This document shows, in pieces, positions 27,343 to 36,775 of a DNA stretch of 64,000 nt. The stretch's first letter is position 1, and each line of letters starts with the position of its first letter. Source of the stretch: Actinomycetospora endophytica (GTDB lineage: Bacteria; Actinomycetota; Actinomycetes; Mycobacteriales; Pseudonocardiaceae); NCBI RefSeq assembly GCF_021026375.1, contig NZ_JAJNDB010000007.1, positions 372,001-436,000 on the forward strand. The letters are read 5' to 3'. The notes beneath the pieces are model-generated. The model worked only from the letters and a program-made list of their open reading frames with translations. It made no database searches and was not told the origin of the DNA. The translations under genes were made by a program, and so were the position numbers.

Positions 27343-28152
27343 GTGCTCGAGGGCGTCGCCGAGACGATGCTGGTCACGGTCTACCTGCGGGCGGTCGACG
27401 CGCGGTCGTCGACGCCGATCCTGGGCGACCCGTACGCCGTCGGCCTCGTGGACCGCCTGGCGTCCGACGGCCACTCGTTCACCAAGTACGCCCTCGGCCG
27501 CGGGAACGCCCCGGTGATCGCGGCCCGCGGCCGCCGCCTCGACGCGTGGACCCGGGGCTTCCTCGACGCGCACCCCGACGGGCAGGTGCTCCACCTCGGC
27601 TGCGGGCTCGACTCCAGGCCGCTGCGCGTGCACCGGCCCGCGGGCAGCCGCTGGGTCGACGTGGACCAGGCCGAGGTGATCGCGCTGCGCCGTGAGCTCT
27701 ACGACCTGCCGCCGGAGATCGTCACGATCCCGGCCTCGGTCACCGACCCCGGCTGGTGGGACGAGGTCGAGCCCGCTCTACCGACCATCCTCGTCGCCGA
27801 GGGCCTCCTCATGTACCTGCCCGACGTCGAGGTGCACGCCCTGGTGGACCGCGCCCGCGAGCGGTTGACCGCCGGCGTGGAGCTCGCCTTCGACGGGTTC
27901 GCGCCGTGGGTGATCACCCTGACCCGGTGGTCGCGCTACCTGCAGAGCTCCGGGATCCGGCTGGCCTCGCCGCTCGAGGACCTGACGGCGGGCCGACCGG
28001 GTGCGCGGACGCTGGCCGACCTGTCGGTCGTCGGCGAGCTCGCCCACGGGAGCGCGCCCGGCCCGCTGCTGCGGGCCGTGTTCGGAGGCCTCGACGTCGT
28101 GCCGTTCATGGACGACGCGTTCCGGCTCGTGCACCTGGAGCTCGCCGCCTGA
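27343..28152 (+). CDS. class I SAM-dependent O-methyltransferase (LCMT / PPM1 family)
   Basis: 269-residue methyltransferase from GTG 27343, preceded by GAGGAGG. The SAM-binding loop HLGCGLDSR is at residues 84-92, followed by WVDVDQAEVIALRREL with the acidic ribose-binding residue, and EGLLMYLPDVEV. These are signatures of the leucine-carboxyl-methyltransferase-like family, many members of which methylate polyketides or small acids in actinobacteria. The substrate is unknown. It is placed 15 bases after pxpC, so read-through is possible. Confidence 0.85.
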   Translation: MLEGVAETMLVTVYLRAVDARSSTPILGDPYAVGLVDRLASDGHSFTKYALGRGNAPVIAARGRRLDAWTRGFLDAHPDGQVLHLGCGLDSRPLRVHRPAGSRWVDVDQAEVIALRRELYDLPPEIVTIPASVTDPGWWDEVEPALPTILVAEGLLMYLPDVEVHALVDRARERLTAGVELAFDGFAPWVITLTRWSRYLQSSGIRLASPLEDLTAGRPGARTLADLSVVGELAHGSAPGPLLRAVFGGLDVVPFMDDAFRLVHLELAA

Positions 28153-28182
28153 GCTCTGGGACGACTCGAGCCCTGGGAAGAC

Positions 28183-30045
28183 TCAGCCGGTCGCGCGCTC
28201 CGCCGCGGCCAACCACTCCCGCCACTGCTCGGCCTGACGGTCGGCGTCCCTGGCGCGTCGCTCGTCCCCGGCGGCCCGGGCCTTCGCGGCCTGCGCCTCG
28301 AACGCCTCGACGCGCTCCCGGAACTGCCCGACGCGCGCCTCCTTCTCCGGGTCGGTCTTCGACCAGCGACGGTCGACCGCCCCGCGCACCCGGTCCTCGA
28401 CCTCCTTGAGCCGGGCGGAGAACTCGCGGACCCGCTCGCGCGGCACCTTGCCGATCTCGTCCCAGCGCTCCTGGACCGAGCGCAGCGCGGCCCGGGCGGA
28501 GTCGACGTCGGAGAGGTCGATGGCCGCGGCCTCGACGAGCAGCGACTCCTTGGCCTTGGCGTTGCCGGCGAACTCGGCGTCACGGGCGTCGAACGTCGCC
28601 GACCGGCGCGCGAAGAAGTGGTCCTGCGCGCCGCGGAAGCGGGCCCAGAGGGCGTCGTCGGCGTCCTTCGACGTCCGTCCGGCCGACTTCCACTCGACCA
28701 TGAGCTCCTTGTAGCGCCCCGCCGTCGGACCCCAGTCCTCGGAGTCCTGCAGCGACTCGGCCTCGGTGACCAGCTCCTCCTTGCGGGTCTTCGCGGCGGA
28801 GCGGGCGCGGTCGAGCTCGGCGAAGTGCGCCCCCCGACGGCGGGTGAACGTCTCGCGGGCCTTGGCGAAGCGCTTCCAGAGCGCGTCGTCGGTCTTGCGG
28901 TCGATCCCCCGGACCGTCTTCCACTCCTCGAGCATCCCCGAGAAGCGGTCGCCCGCGTGCTTCCAGCGGGTGGTCTCCTCCGCGAGGGTCTCGGCCTCGC
29001 CGATGAGCGCCTCCTTGCGCGCGACCGCCTTCTCGCGCGCGCCGGCCTTCGCCGACTTCTCGGCCCGGCCGCTGCGCTCGGCGGCGCCGATGACGGCGTC
29101 GAGCCGGGTCACCAGTCCGGGCAGGTCGCCGACGACGGACGCGACGTCGAGCCGCTCGCGCAGCACCGTCGCGCTGCGCAGCACGCCCGCCGCGTCGCCC
29201 CGGCCGGACTGCAGGCGGCTGACGAGCAGGTCGGCCTCGGTGCGCAGGTCGTCGAAGCGGCGCGCGTAGTGGGCGAGGCCCTCCGTGGCGTCGCCCGCCT
29301 GCCAGGAGCCGACGGCACGGTCGCCCTCGGGTGCCACCGTCCAGACGGTGCCGTCGGTGTCGACGCGTCCCCAGCGGGCCGGCTCGTCGACCGCGGGGGC
29401 GACGGACGGCAGGTCGGTCACCTCGGCCGCGGGTGCCGGAGAGTCGGCGGACGCCGCCGGCGACTCGCCGTCGTCCGTCGGGGCGGCCTCCGCCGGATCC
29501 GGTGTGACGGCGGGCGGGGTGGGTGCGACGGCGGCCGGGGTCGGGACGCTGCCCGGCGAGGCCGGCGCGAGGTCGGCCGGGCTGGGCGCGTGATCGGCCG
29601 GGCTGGGCGCGTGATCGGCCGAGGCGTGGGCATGGGTCGGAGCGGCGGCCACGTCGGCCGGGCTGGGTGCGTGTCCGGCCGGGCCGGGGACAGGGGGCGG
29701 AGCGGTGGCCACGTCGGCCGGGCTGGGTGCGTGACCGGCAGGGGTCGGGCCGGGGACGGGGGCCGGAGCGCCGGCGACGTCGGCCGGGGTGGCGTGGTGA
29801 GCCGGACCGGGAGCGTCATCGGCCGGGGTCGGCAGCGGATCCGGCTCCGGGTCCGGCACCTGGTCGGCGGCGGGGTGGTGGTCCTCAGCCGCGGGCGCGG
29901 CGTTGTCCGGCCGGTCCTGGGCGTCCTGCTCGCCGGCGCCGTCCACGCTGACCTCGGCCTCCTGCGCCTCCGGGGTCGCCGTCACATCCGTCCCGACCGC
30001 TCCCGGGACCGCGCCGGCCACCCCCGTGGCCTGCTCGTCGGCCAT
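28183..30045 (-). CDS. DUF349 coiled-coil repeat protein
   Basis: 620 residues from ATG 30045 (GGAGG nine bases upstream); the open frame runs further but that part is not coding. The N-terminal 240 residues are a disordered Pro/Ala/Asp-rich region containing near-identical short repeats. The rest is helical and holds several DUF349 units of about 70 residues, recognisable as [40 protein letters not shown] and [20 protein letters not shown]. The position before miaA matches mycobacterial Rv2731. Function is unknown; the charged helical repeats suggest a structural or nucleic-acid-associated role. It is divergent from miaA. Confidence 0.88.
   Translation of the reverse strand: MADEQATGVAGAVPGAVGTDVTATPEAQEAEVSVDGAGEQDAQDRPDNAAPAAEDHHPAADQVPDPEPDPLPTPADDAPGPAHHATPADVAGAPAPVPGPTPAGHAPSPADVATAPPPVPGPAGHAPSPADVAAAPTHAHASADHAPSPADHAPSPADLAPASPGSVPTPAAVAPTPPAVTPDPAEAAPTDDGESPAASADSPAPAAEVTDLPSVAPAVDEPARWGRVDTDGTVWTVAPEGDRAVGSWQAGDATEGLAHYARRFDDLRTEADLLVSRLQSGRGDAAGVLRSATVLRERLDVASVVGDLPGLVTRLDAVIGAAERSGRAEKSAKAGAREKAVARKEALIGEAETLAEETTRWKHAGDRFSGMLEEWKTVRGIDRKTDDALWKRFAKARETFTRRRGAHFAELDRARSAAKTRKEELVTEAESLQDSEDWGPTAGRYKELMVEWKSAGRTSKDADDALWARFRGAQDHFFARRSATFDARDAEFAGNAKAKESLLVEAAAIDLSDVDSARAALRSVQERWDEIGKVPRERVREFSARLKEVEDRVRGAVDRRWSKTDPEKEARVGQFRERVEAFEAQAAKARAAGDERRARDADRQAEQWREWLAAAERATG
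29571..29800. repeat. degenerate 21-bp tandem repeats inside the DUF349 gene
   Basis: The unit GATCGGCCGGGCTGGGCGCG recurs at about 29573 and 29594, with further copies near 29661 and 29721. On the coding strand these give the peptide HAPSPAD several times. The repeats lie in the disordered N-terminal region, so copy-number change would alter linker length without breaking the frame. Confidence 0.65.
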
Positions 30046-30212
30046 TCGCCGCACACCTCCCGATCCGATCGTCCGGGCATTCAAACAGCTTCGTGGGCAG
30101 CGTCGCACCCCCGACCTGCGACGACCCGCGGTTTGCCCGCTGCCGGAACAACGAATCGCGGGCGATCGAGGCATGGTCCACCGGTCACCGGGCCGCGACT
30201 AGCGTGGGAACG

Positions 30213-31151
30213 GTGAGCGCGCGACCGATCGCCCTCGTCGGGCCGACGGCCACGGGCAAGTCCGACCTGGCGCTGGACCTGGCCGGACGGCTGGACGGCG
30301 TCGAGGTGGTCAACGCCGACGCCATGCAGCTCTACCGGGGGATGGACCTCGGGACCGCCAAGCTGCCGCCGGACGCCCGCCGCGGCGTCCCGCACCACCT
30401 GCTCGACGTCCTCGACGTCACCGAGACCGCCACCGTCGCGGCCTACCAGCGCGACGCCCGGCACGCCCTCGACGACGTCCTGACCAGGGGCGGGACCCCC
30501 GTCGCCGTCGGGGGCTCCGGGCTCTACGTGCAGGCGCTGGTCGACGACCTGCGCTTCCCCGGCACCGACCCGGCCGTCCGCGCGCGGCTCGACGGCGACC
30601 TCGCGGCCCACGGCCCGGCCGCGCTGCACGCCCGGCTCGCCCGGATCGACCCGGACGCCGCCGCGGACATCCTGCCCAGCAACGGACGGCGGGTGGTGCG
30701 CGCGCTCGAGGTCGTCGAGATCACCGGCGAGCCGTTCGCGGCCAGCCTGCCGCGCCCCGGCGAGCCCCGACGCGGCACCGTGCTGGTCGGGATCGACCGC
30801 GACACCGCCGAGCTCGACGCCCGGATCGAGACCCGCGTGGACGGGATGCTCGCGGCGGGACTCGTCGCCGAGGTGCGCGACCTCGCCGCGCGGGGCCTCG
30901 CCGATGGCGAGACCGCGTCCCGCGCCGTCGGCTACCGCGAGATCCTGGAGATCCTCGACGGAGCCGCCGACCCGGACCCGGCGGCGCTCGCCGAGGCCCG
31001 CCGCCGCATCGTCGTCGCCACCCGGCGGCTGGTGCGGCGGCAGCGCTCGTGGTTCCGCCGCGACCCCCGCGTGACGTGGCTCGACGCGTCCTCGCCCACG
31101 CTCGCCGACGACGTCGTCACCCTGACGCGTGAGGCGGCAGCCACTTCGTAG
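30213..31151 (+). CDS. miaA: tRNA dimethylallyltransferase MiaA
   Basis: Transfers dimethylallyl from DMAPP to A37 of tRNAs, the step before MiaB. 312 residues from GTG 30213; GTG 30204 is an alternative. The P-loop GPTATGKS is at residues 10-17. Next come [38 protein letters not shown] and, near the C-terminus, [14 protein letters not shown] and [16 protein letters not shown], all family hallmarks. dapF begins 10 bases after the stop, so miaA and dapF form an operon. Confidence 0.96.
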   Translation: MSARPIALVGPTATGKSDLALDLAGRLDGVEVVNADAMQLYRGMDLGTAKLPPDARRGVPHHLLDVLDVTETATVAAYQRDARHALDDVLTRGGTPVAVGGSGLYVQALVDDLRFPGTDPAVRARLDGDLAAHGPAALHARLARIDPDAAADILPSNGRRVVRALEVVEITGEPFAASLPRPGEPRRGTVLVGIDRDTAELDARIETRVDGMLAAGLVAEVRDLAARGLADGETASRAVGYREILEILDGAADPDPAALAEARRRIVVATRRLVRRQRSWFRRDPRVTWLDASSPTLADDVVTLTREAAATS

Positions 31152-31161
31152 GCTGGTGGGC

Positions 31162-32064
31162 ATGGAGTACGTCCTCGGCCACGGCACGGAGAACGACTTC
31201 GTCCTGCTGCCCGACCTCGAGGGCCGCCTCGACCTCGAGCCGGCCGCCGTGCGTGCCCTCTGCCACCGTCGGCGCGGGCTCGGGGCGGACGGCGTGCTGC
31301 GGGTCGCGCCGTCGCCGGACCCGGGCGCGGCGTGGTTCATGGACTACCGCAACGCCGACGGTTCCCTCGCCGAGATGTGCGGCAACGGCATCCGGGTGTT
31401 CGCCCGGTTCCTCGTCGAGGCCGGACTGGCCCCGGCCGGCACCTCCGCGATCGCGACGCGCGCGGGCCTGCGGGTCGTCGAGCTGGGCGACGACCCCGAC
31501 GGCGAGGTCTCGGTCGACATGGGCCCCGCGCGGCTGGGCTCCGATTCGGCGGCGCTGGTGCCGTCCTCGGTGGGCCCGGCCGGGTTCGTGACGTCGTTCC
31601 CGGGCGTCGCCGTCGACGTCGGCAACCCGCACCTGGCGTGCGTCACCACCGCCGACCTCGACGCCCTGGACCTCACCGTCGCCCCCGGTCACGACGTCGA
31701 GCTCTTCCCGGACGGGGTCAACGTCGAGTTCCTGACGCCGCTCACGCCCGACGGCGTCACCCGGCTGCGGGTGCACGAGCGCGGATCGGGCGAGACCCGC
31801 TCGTGCGGGACGGGGACGGTGGCCGGTGCGGTCGCCGCACTGCGGGCCGTCGACCTCGACTCCGGGACGGTGACGGTCGCGACGCCGGGTGGGGTGCTGC
31901 AGGTCGGCGTCGGTCCGGGCCTGGGCTCGGCGCCCGGCTCGACGACGACGTTGACCGGTCCCGCCGTGCTGGTCGCCCGCGGCGAGGTGGATCTGGCGGC
32001 CGACCCCGCTGCACCCGGTGAGCTCAGGGCACTCGTCCGTCTGCGGGACACCGCCGGGGTCTGA
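31162..32064 (+). CDS. dapF: diaminopimelate epimerase
   Basis: Converts LL- to meso-diaminopimelate for lysine and peptidoglycan synthesis. 300 residues from ATG 31162. The two catalytic cysteines are Cys 73 (EMCGNGIRVFARFL) and Cys 215 (RSCGTGTVAGA). The substrate motif GNPHLACVT and the opening GHGTENDFVLLPD are also typical. It follows miaA with a 10-base gap; hflX starts 79 bases later. Confidence 0.96.
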   Translation: MEYVLGHGTENDFVLLPDLEGRLDLEPAAVRALCHRRRGLGADGVLRVAPSPDPGAAWFMDYRNADGSLAEMCGNGIRVFARFLVEAGLAPAGTSAIATRAGLRVVELGDDPDGEVSVDMGPARLGSDSAALVPSSVGPAGFVTSFPGVAVDVGNPHLACVTTADLDALDLTVAPGHDVELFPDGVNVEFLTPLTPDGVTRLRVHERGSGETRSCGTGTVAGAVAALRAVDLDSGTVTVATPGGVLQVGVGPGLGSAPGSTTTLTGPAVLVARGEVDLAADPAAPGELRALVRLRDTAGV

Positions 32065-32143
32065 CGGCGGGTGGTCCGGCCCCGCGGTGCGCTCCGGAAA
32101 GGCGTGGTGACGGCGCGTCGCCCGTGGGACAGTGGAGCGCACG

Positions 32144-33691
32144 ATGACAGAACCCGCATCCGATCGTCCCGCCCCGTCCGAGACCGGCACGCCCGGTCGT
32201 CGTGACGGCCGCTCCTCCCACGGCCGCATCGAGATCGATCCGACGGTCCACGACGAGGCCGGTGCCCCCGACCCGACGACCGGCACGCTGGACCTCGAGG
32301 AGCGCTCCTCGCTCCGCCGGGTGCCCGGTCTCAGCGGAGCCTCGACCGAGCTCACCGACGTCACCGAGGTCGAGTACCGGCAGCTGCGCCTCGAGCGCGT
32401 CGTGCTCATCGGCGTGTGGACGGAGGGCACCTCGGCGACGGCGGACGCCTCGCTCGTCGAGCTCGCCCGGCTGGCCGAGACCGCGGGATCGGAGGTCCTC
32501 GACGGGCTCATCCAGCGGCGCTCCTCGCCCGACCCGGGCACGTTCGTCGGCTCGGGCAAGGTGGCCGAGCTGCGCGAGACGGTGTCGACGACGGGCGCGG
32601 ACACCGTGATCGCCGACGGCGAGCTCTCGCCCGGCCAGCTGCGTCAGCTCGAGGAGAAGCTCAAGGTCAAAGTGGTCGACCGGACCGCGCTGATCCTCGA
32701 CATCTTCGCCCAGCACGCCCGCTCCCGGGAGGGCAAGGCGCAGGTCGAGCTCGCCCAGCTGCGGTACTTCCTGCCCCGGCTGCGCGGCTGGGGCGAGTCG
32801 ATGTCCCGGCAGGGCGGCGGCGCCGGTGGTGGCGGCGCGGGCGGCGGCGGGGTCGGCACGCGTGGTCCCGGTGAGACCAAGCTCGAGACCGACCGCCGGC
32901 GCATCCACCAGCGGATCTCGAAGCTGCGCCGCGAGCTCGAGGGCATGAAGACCGTCCGCGACACCCAGCGCGACCGGCGACGCCGTCGTGAGGTGCCGGC
33001 CGTCGCGATCGCCGGGTACACCAACGCCGGGAAGTCCTCGTTGCTCAACGCGGTCACCGATGCGGGTGTGCTCGTCGAGGACGCGCTCTTCGCGACCCTC
33101 GACCCGACGACCCGCCGCTGGCAGACCCCGGACGGGCGCGACGCGACGCTCACCGACACCGTCGGGTTCGTGCGCCACCTGCCCCACCAGCTGGTCGAGG
33201 CGTTCCGCTCGACGCTGGAGGAGGTGGGCGACGCCGACCTCGTGGTGCACGTGGTCGACGGGTCGGATCCCTCCGCGACCGACCAGATCGCGGCCGTGCG
33301 CGAGGTGATCGGGGAGATCACCCCGGAGCGGTCCGGGGCGGAGGCGCCGCCGGAGCTGCTGGTCGTGAACAAGGTCGACGACGCCGACCCGATGGCGCTG
33401 GCCCAGCTGCGCGCGACGCTGACCGGGGCGGTGTTCGTCTCGGCCCGCACCGGCGAGGGCATCGAGCTCCTGCGGCGCCGGATCGCGGAGGCGCTGCCGC
33501 GGCCCGAGGTCGAGATCGACGTGGTGCTGCCCTACACCGAGGGCGCTCTCGTTGCCCGGGTCCACGCCGAGGGCGAGGTGCTCGCCGAGCGGCACCTCGC
33601 CGAGGGCACGGTGCTGCAGGCGCGGGTCCGTCCCGAGCTCGCGGCCGCCGTCGGGCGGGCGTCGGTGTCGGCGGACGTGCCGGTGTCCTGA
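32144..33691 (+). CDS. hflX: ribosome-associated GTPase HflX
   Basis: GTPase that splits or rescues stalled ribosomes under stress. 515 residues from ATG 32144; a GTG 12 bases upstream is in frame. The long N-terminal domain ends in the Gly-rich linker GGGAGGGGAGGGGVGTRGPG followed by ETKLETDRRRI, a family signature. The G domain has G1 GYTNAGKSSLL (near residue 291), G3 DTVGFVRHLPHQLV and G4 NKVD. Its position between dapF and lexA is conserved in mycobacteria. Confidence 0.95.
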   Translation: MTEPASDRPAPSETGTPGRRDGRSSHGRIEIDPTVHDEAGAPDPTTGTLDLEERSSLRRVPGLSGASTELTDVTEVEYRQLRLERVVLIGVWTEGTSATADASLVELARLAETAGSEVLDGLIQRRSSPDPGTFVGSGKVAELRETVSTTGADTVIADGELSPGQLRQLEEKLKVKVVDRTALILDIFAQHARSREGKAQVELAQLRYFLPRLRGWGESMSRQGGGAGGGGAGGGGVGTRGPGETKLETDRRRIHQRISKLRRELEGMKTVRDTQRDRRRRREVPAVAIAGYTNAGKSSLLNAVTDAGVLVEDALFATLDPTTRRWQTPDGRDATLTDTVGFVRHLPHQLVEAFRSTLEEVGDADLVVHVVDGSDPSATDQIAAVREVIGEITPERSGAEAPPELLVVNKVDDADPMALAQLRATLTGAVFVSARTGEGIELLRRRIAEALPRPEVEIDVVLPYTEGALVARVHAEGEVLAERHLAEGTVLQARVRPELAAAVGRASVSADVPVS

Positions 33692-33694
33692 GCG

Positions 33695-34750
33695 GTGACC
33701 CGGGGCCTCGGCGTCCTCGTGGTGCTCCCGGTCCTCGCCATGCTGGTGGCGGCCGGGCCGGTGGCGGGGGCCGCGCCGGAAGCCCCGGTGACGCGGTGCG
33801 CCCTGCGTGACCGGACGCTCGACGAGGTGTCCGGCCTCGCCGTGACGCCGTCCGGACCCGCCGTCGTGAACGACAGCGGGAACGCGACCGTCGTGTACAC
33901 CCTCGCCCCGAACTGCTCGGTGGCGTCGACGCGACAGGTCGGGGTGACCGGGCGCGACGTCGAGGACCTCGCCCGTAGCGACGGCACGCTCTGGCTCGCC
34001 GACATCGGGGACAACGACCGTCGGCGGTCGAACATCGCACTGATCCGGCTGCCGGTCCGCGGCGGGCCCACCGTGCTCCGGTTGACCTATCCCGACGGGT
34101 CGCACGACGCCGAGACGCTGCTGCTGCCCGCGGACGGCCGTCCGGTGATCGTCACCAAGGACCTCGGGGGACGCAGCGGGATCTACGCCACCGACGTCCC
34201 GCCGACCGCCGCGGCGACGACCCCGCTGCACCGCGTGGGCGAACTGGACGTGCCACTCTCGAGCACCGAGGGCGGGCCGCTCGGGCCGTTCGGTCGAGGC
34301 CTGTTCACCGGGGGCGCGCTCTCGGCCGACGGCCGGGTCGCCGCGGTGCGGACCTACACCGACGCGTGGCTCTATCCCGTCACGGGTGGCACCGCCGACG
34401 ACGTCGTGGCCGGGCTGCGTGCCGCGCCCGTCGGTGTACCGCTCCCGGGCGAGCCGCAGGGTGAGGCCGTCGCGTTCACCGCCGACGGGACGCTGCTCTC
34501 CGCGGGCGAGGCCGGGGACTCGGGTGGCACGGCGTCGCTGCGGGCCGTGCCGGGCGCGGCCGGACTCGTCGGGAGGGCGCCGCAGACGGCGACCCCGGCG
34601 CCGGGCTCGCCGGAGTCCGGCGACCCACCGTCCGGACCGCCGGTGGTGGTCGCGGAGGTCGTGGTGGGAGCCGTCGTGGTCCTGGGTGTCCTCGGCGGTG
34701 TCGCCCTCGCGGTCAGGGCCCGACGACGGTCCGGGAGGTCGCGTCGCTGA
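33695..34750 (+). CDS. secreted or membrane-anchored beta-propeller-like protein
   Basis: Unrecognised 351-residue protein starting three bases after hflX (GTG 33695). A signal peptide is clear (GLGVLVVLPVLAMLVAAGPVAGA), as is a single C-terminal helix (VVVAEVVVGAVVVLGVLGGVALAV) with an RRRSGRSRR cytoplasmic tail. The body has repeated short segments such as DEVSGLAVTPSG, DVEDLARSDGTLWLADIGDN and GEAVAFTADGTLLSAGEAG, resembling propeller blades. Two cysteines could form a disulfide. The convergent lexA stop is 16 bases away. Confidence 0.8.
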   Translation: MTRGLGVLVVLPVLAMLVAAGPVAGAAPEAPVTRCALRDRTLDEVSGLAVTPSGPAVVNDSGNATVVYTLAPNCSVASTRQVGVTGRDVEDLARSDGTLWLADIGDNDRRRSNIALIRLPVRGGPTVLRLTYPDGSHDAETLLLPADGRPVIVTKDLGGRSGIYATDVPPTAAATTPLHRVGELDVPLSSTEGGPLGPFGRGLFTGGALSADGRVAAVRTYTDAWLYPVTGGTADDVVAGLRAAPVGVPLPGEPQGEAVAFTADGTLLSAGEAGDSGGTASLRAVPGAAGLVGRAPQTATPAPGSPESGDPPSGPPVVVAEVVVGAVVVLGVLGGVALAVRARRRSGRSRR

Positions 34751-34766
34751 CCCCGCTCGGGAGTCC

Positions 34767-35588
34767 TCAGAGCTTCCGGAGCACCGCCACGACGCGGCCC
34801 AGCACGGTGGCCTCGTCGCCGGGGATCGGCTCGTACGCCTCGTTGGCGGGCAGCAGCCAGACGTGCCCGTCCTTGCGCTTGTAGGTCTTGACGGTGGCCT
34901 CGTTGTCCAGCATCGCGGCCACGATCTCGCCGTTCTCGGCGTTCGGCTGCTGCCGGACGACCACCCAGTCCCCGTCGGTGATGGCGGCCTCGACCATCGA
35001 GTCACCGACGACCTTGAGCATGAACAGCGCGCCCTCGCCGACCAGCTCCTTCGGCAGCGGGAAGACGTCCTCGACGGCCTGCTCGGCGAGGATCGGCCCA
35101 CCGGCCGCGATCCGCCCGACCACCGGCACGAACGACGGCGTGGGCCGGTCGGCGCGCACCGCCTCGGTCTCGGCGGCCGCGCCGAGCTCGGGGTCCAGCT
35201 CCTCGGGGAGGCGGACGTCGAGCGCCCGGGGGCGGTTCGGATTGCGGCGCAGGTAGCCCTTCTTCTCCAGCACCTTCATCTGGTGGGCCACCGACGACGT
35301 CGAGGTGAGTCCCGCCGCGTCGCCGATCTCACGGACGCTCGGGGGATAGCCGACGCGCTCCACGTGGTCCCGGATGACCTCGAGCACCTTGCGCTGGCGC
35401 GGGGTCAGCGCGGGCGCCCCCGAGGCCGACGGCTCCGGCTCCCGGTCCGGGAACGCGTGCACCTGCGCGGTGACCACCTCGGCCTGCTCCGCCGCCGCCA
35501 CCTCGCCCTCGGCTCCGGGCGGCGGCGACGCGGCCCGCGCGACCTCCGCGGGCTCCTCGACCCCGCCGTCGCGCCTGCGTCCAGCCAT
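34767..35588 (-). CDS. lexA: LexA repressor with N-terminal extension
   Basis: SOS repressor, self-cleaved when RecA filaments form. 273 residues from ATG 35588, which has GGAGGA at ideal spacing. About 65 Ala/Glu-rich residues precede the winged helix ([20 protein letters not shown], then [15 protein letters not shown]), longer than the roughly 200-residue E. coli protein but common in this order. The cleavage site is Ala 162-Gly 163 ([12 protein letters not shown]). The catalytic dyad is Ser 197 (GDSM) and Lys 234 (ATVKTYK). A LexA box 125 bases upstream implies autoregulation. Confidence 0.97.
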   Translation of the reverse strand: MAGRRRDGGVEEPAEVARAASPPPGAEGEVAAAEQAEVVTAQVHAFPDREPEPSASGAPALTPRQRKVLEVIRDHVERVGYPPSVREIGDAAGLTSTSSVAHQMKVLEKKGYLRRNPNRPRALDVRLPEELDPELGAAAETEAVRADRPTPSFVPVVGRIAAGGPILAEQAVEDVFPLPKELVGEGALFMLKVVGDSMVEAAITDGDWVVVRQQPNAENGEIVAAMLDNEATVKTYKRKDGHVWLLPANEAYEPIPGDEATVLGRVVAVLRKL

Positions 35589-35712
35589 GGGTTCCTCCTC
35601 CGTCCGGTCCGACAGCGGGCGCCGCGGCCGGCGGTGATCCCGTCGTGCCGCCGGAGCGCCGGTGACGCTGCGTGCTCCCGGAACCAGAAGGTAGCGCCGA
35701 CGGCCGACGGGA

Positions 35713-35728
35713 TCAAACACGTGTTCGA
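35713..35728. promoter_or_regulatory. LexA (SOS) box of lexA
   Basis: TCAAAC-ACGT-GTTCGA differs from the consensus TCGAAC-N4-GTTCGA at one position. It lies in the divergent lexA/LysM region, 125 bases from the lexA ATG. Confidence 0.8.
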
Positions 35729-35777
35729 ACGACACGCCGCGCGGTCCGTCGACGTTGTCAGGGGTCGATGCTAGACA

Positions 35778-35809
35778 TCGCACACGCGTTCGATCGAACG
35801 CGTGTGCGA
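35778..35809. promoter_or_regulatory. 32-bp perfect palindrome formed by two abutting LexA boxes
   Basis: The two halves, 35778-35793 (TCGCAC-ACGC-GTTCGA) and 35794-35809 (TCGAAC-GCGT-GTGCGA), are each one mismatch from the LexA consensus and are exact inverse complements. A possible promoter (TCGACG 35749-35754, 17 bases, TAGACA 35772-35777) places the start of transcription inside the palindrome. It ends 16 bases before the LysM gene. Confidence 0.75.
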
Positions 35810-35825
35810 GGGGAGATGCGTGGCG

Positions 35826-36425
35826 ATGACGACCCGGACGAGCACTGTGACGGGCACGCGGCCGGCCTCCGGCCCGGATCAGGACGTGGAGGTCCCGGCC
35901 CAGGTGGGCCGGGAGGGTGGAGCGACGGGGACGGTCGGATCCCCGGGTCGGGTGCGGCCGGCGTACGCCCCCGCCCCGGCGGTGCCCGCGCGCCCCGCGG
36001 GCCGGCGCGACGCGTGCCGTCCGGCAGGGCGGCCGGCGCCGTTCGCTGCACCGCTCGCCCGCCCGTGGCCTTCGGCCGAACGAGTGAATCCGGAGGCGCC
36101 TGACGAGCGCGCGTCCGCGCGGGCCGCGGTGCTGCGCCGGCGACGCACCGTCGCGACGGTGGTCCTGGGCGTCGTGCTGCTCGGCCTGGTCGTCCTCGCC
36201 GTGCGCCTCGGCGGCGCGGCCGCGGCGGCCGTGCCGGGCGGGCCGGTGCCCGCCGGGTCGACGGTCACGGTGGTGGCGCCCGGGGAGTCGCTGCTCGACG
36301 TCGCGCACCGCACCGCGCCCACGGCGGACGCGGACGCCGTCGTGTCGCGCATCCGTGCCGACAACCACCTCTCCGGGTCGGCGGTGGTCCCGGGGCGGCC
36401 GCTGGTCGTGCCGGCGGGCTCCTGA
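35826..36425 (+). CDS. LysM-domain membrane protein, SOS-controlled (Rv2719c-like)
   Basis: 199 residues from ATG 35826 (GAGGGGAG upstream; GTG 35820 is an alternative). The N-terminal 100 residues are disordered and Pro/Arg-rich. One membrane helix follows ([19 protein letters not shown]), then an extracytoplasmic LysM-like domain ([20 protein letters not shown] ... [10 protein letters not shown]) that would bind peptidoglycan. It is divergent from lexA, as Rv2719c is in M. tuberculosis, where the SOS-induced protein delays cell division. The same role is inferred here. The twin LexA box in its promoter implies strong SOS control. Confidence 0.85.
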   Translation: MTTRTSTVTGTRPASGPDQDVEVPAQVGREGGATGTVGSPGRVRPAYAPAPAVPARPAGRRDACRPAGRPAPFAAPLARPWPSAERVNPEAPDERASARAAVLRRRRTVATVVLGVVLLGLVVLAVRLGGAAAAAVPGGPVPAGSTVTVVAPGESLLDVAHRTAPTADADAVVSRIRADNHLSGSAVVPGRPLVVPAGS

Positions 36426-36572
36426 CGGTCGTGTCACTCCCCGGAGCACCGTGCGTCCCAGTCGCCCCGGGGCGCCGCCGCCCGGCGCCTGGGGACACCG
36501 CTCGCCGCGCGCGTCCCTCGACGGCGCGATCGGGCTTGATTCGTTTCCTCGGGTGTCGCTAGCGTCGCGCCC

Positions 36573-36599
36573 CTACATCTTGTGGTTACATGGTTGTAG
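36573..36599. promoter_or_regulatory. tandem NrdR-box-like motifs upstream of nrdR
   Basis: CTACATCTTGTGG (36573-36585) and TTACATGGTTGTAG (36586-36599) resemble the degenerate NrdR box (ACAC-AT-rich-GTGT type) and together form an imperfect palindrome, CTACA ... TGTAG. Base composition here is clearly lower in GC than around it, as expected for a promoter. Autoregulation by NrdR is inferred. Confidence 0.45.
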
Positions 36600-36600
36600 T

Positions 36601-36716
36601 TAGTCCACAGGTTGTGAATGCCGGTGGAGGCCCTGTCCACAGGGAACTCCACCGATGTCGGTGGTCCGTCCACCGGCGGCACCGCCCGGTCCACGACCGG
36701 AGGTGTCCGGTCCACA
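36601..36716. promoter_or_regulatory. cluster of DnaA-box-like TCCACA motifs in the nrdR leader
   Basis: TAGTCCACA (36601-36609), CTGTCCACA (36633-36641) and CGGTCCACA (36708-36716) share the TCCACA core; the middle one fits the actinobacterial DnaA box fully. They occupy the 350-bp gap between the LysM gene and nrdR, which otherwise holds no gene that I can support. Confidence 0.4.
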
Positions 36717-36775
36717 GGTGTGTCCCCAGGCTCGGGCCCGGGGGCGCAGGTCTCGACGCGGGAGAGGAGCCGAGG

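Noticed and set aside
36426-36775. Cobalamin riboswitch upstream of nrdR-nrdJ
   Set aside because: Expected because NrdJ needs B12 and some actinobacteria have one, but I found no convincing B12-box or conserved junction here; a covariance-model search would settle it.
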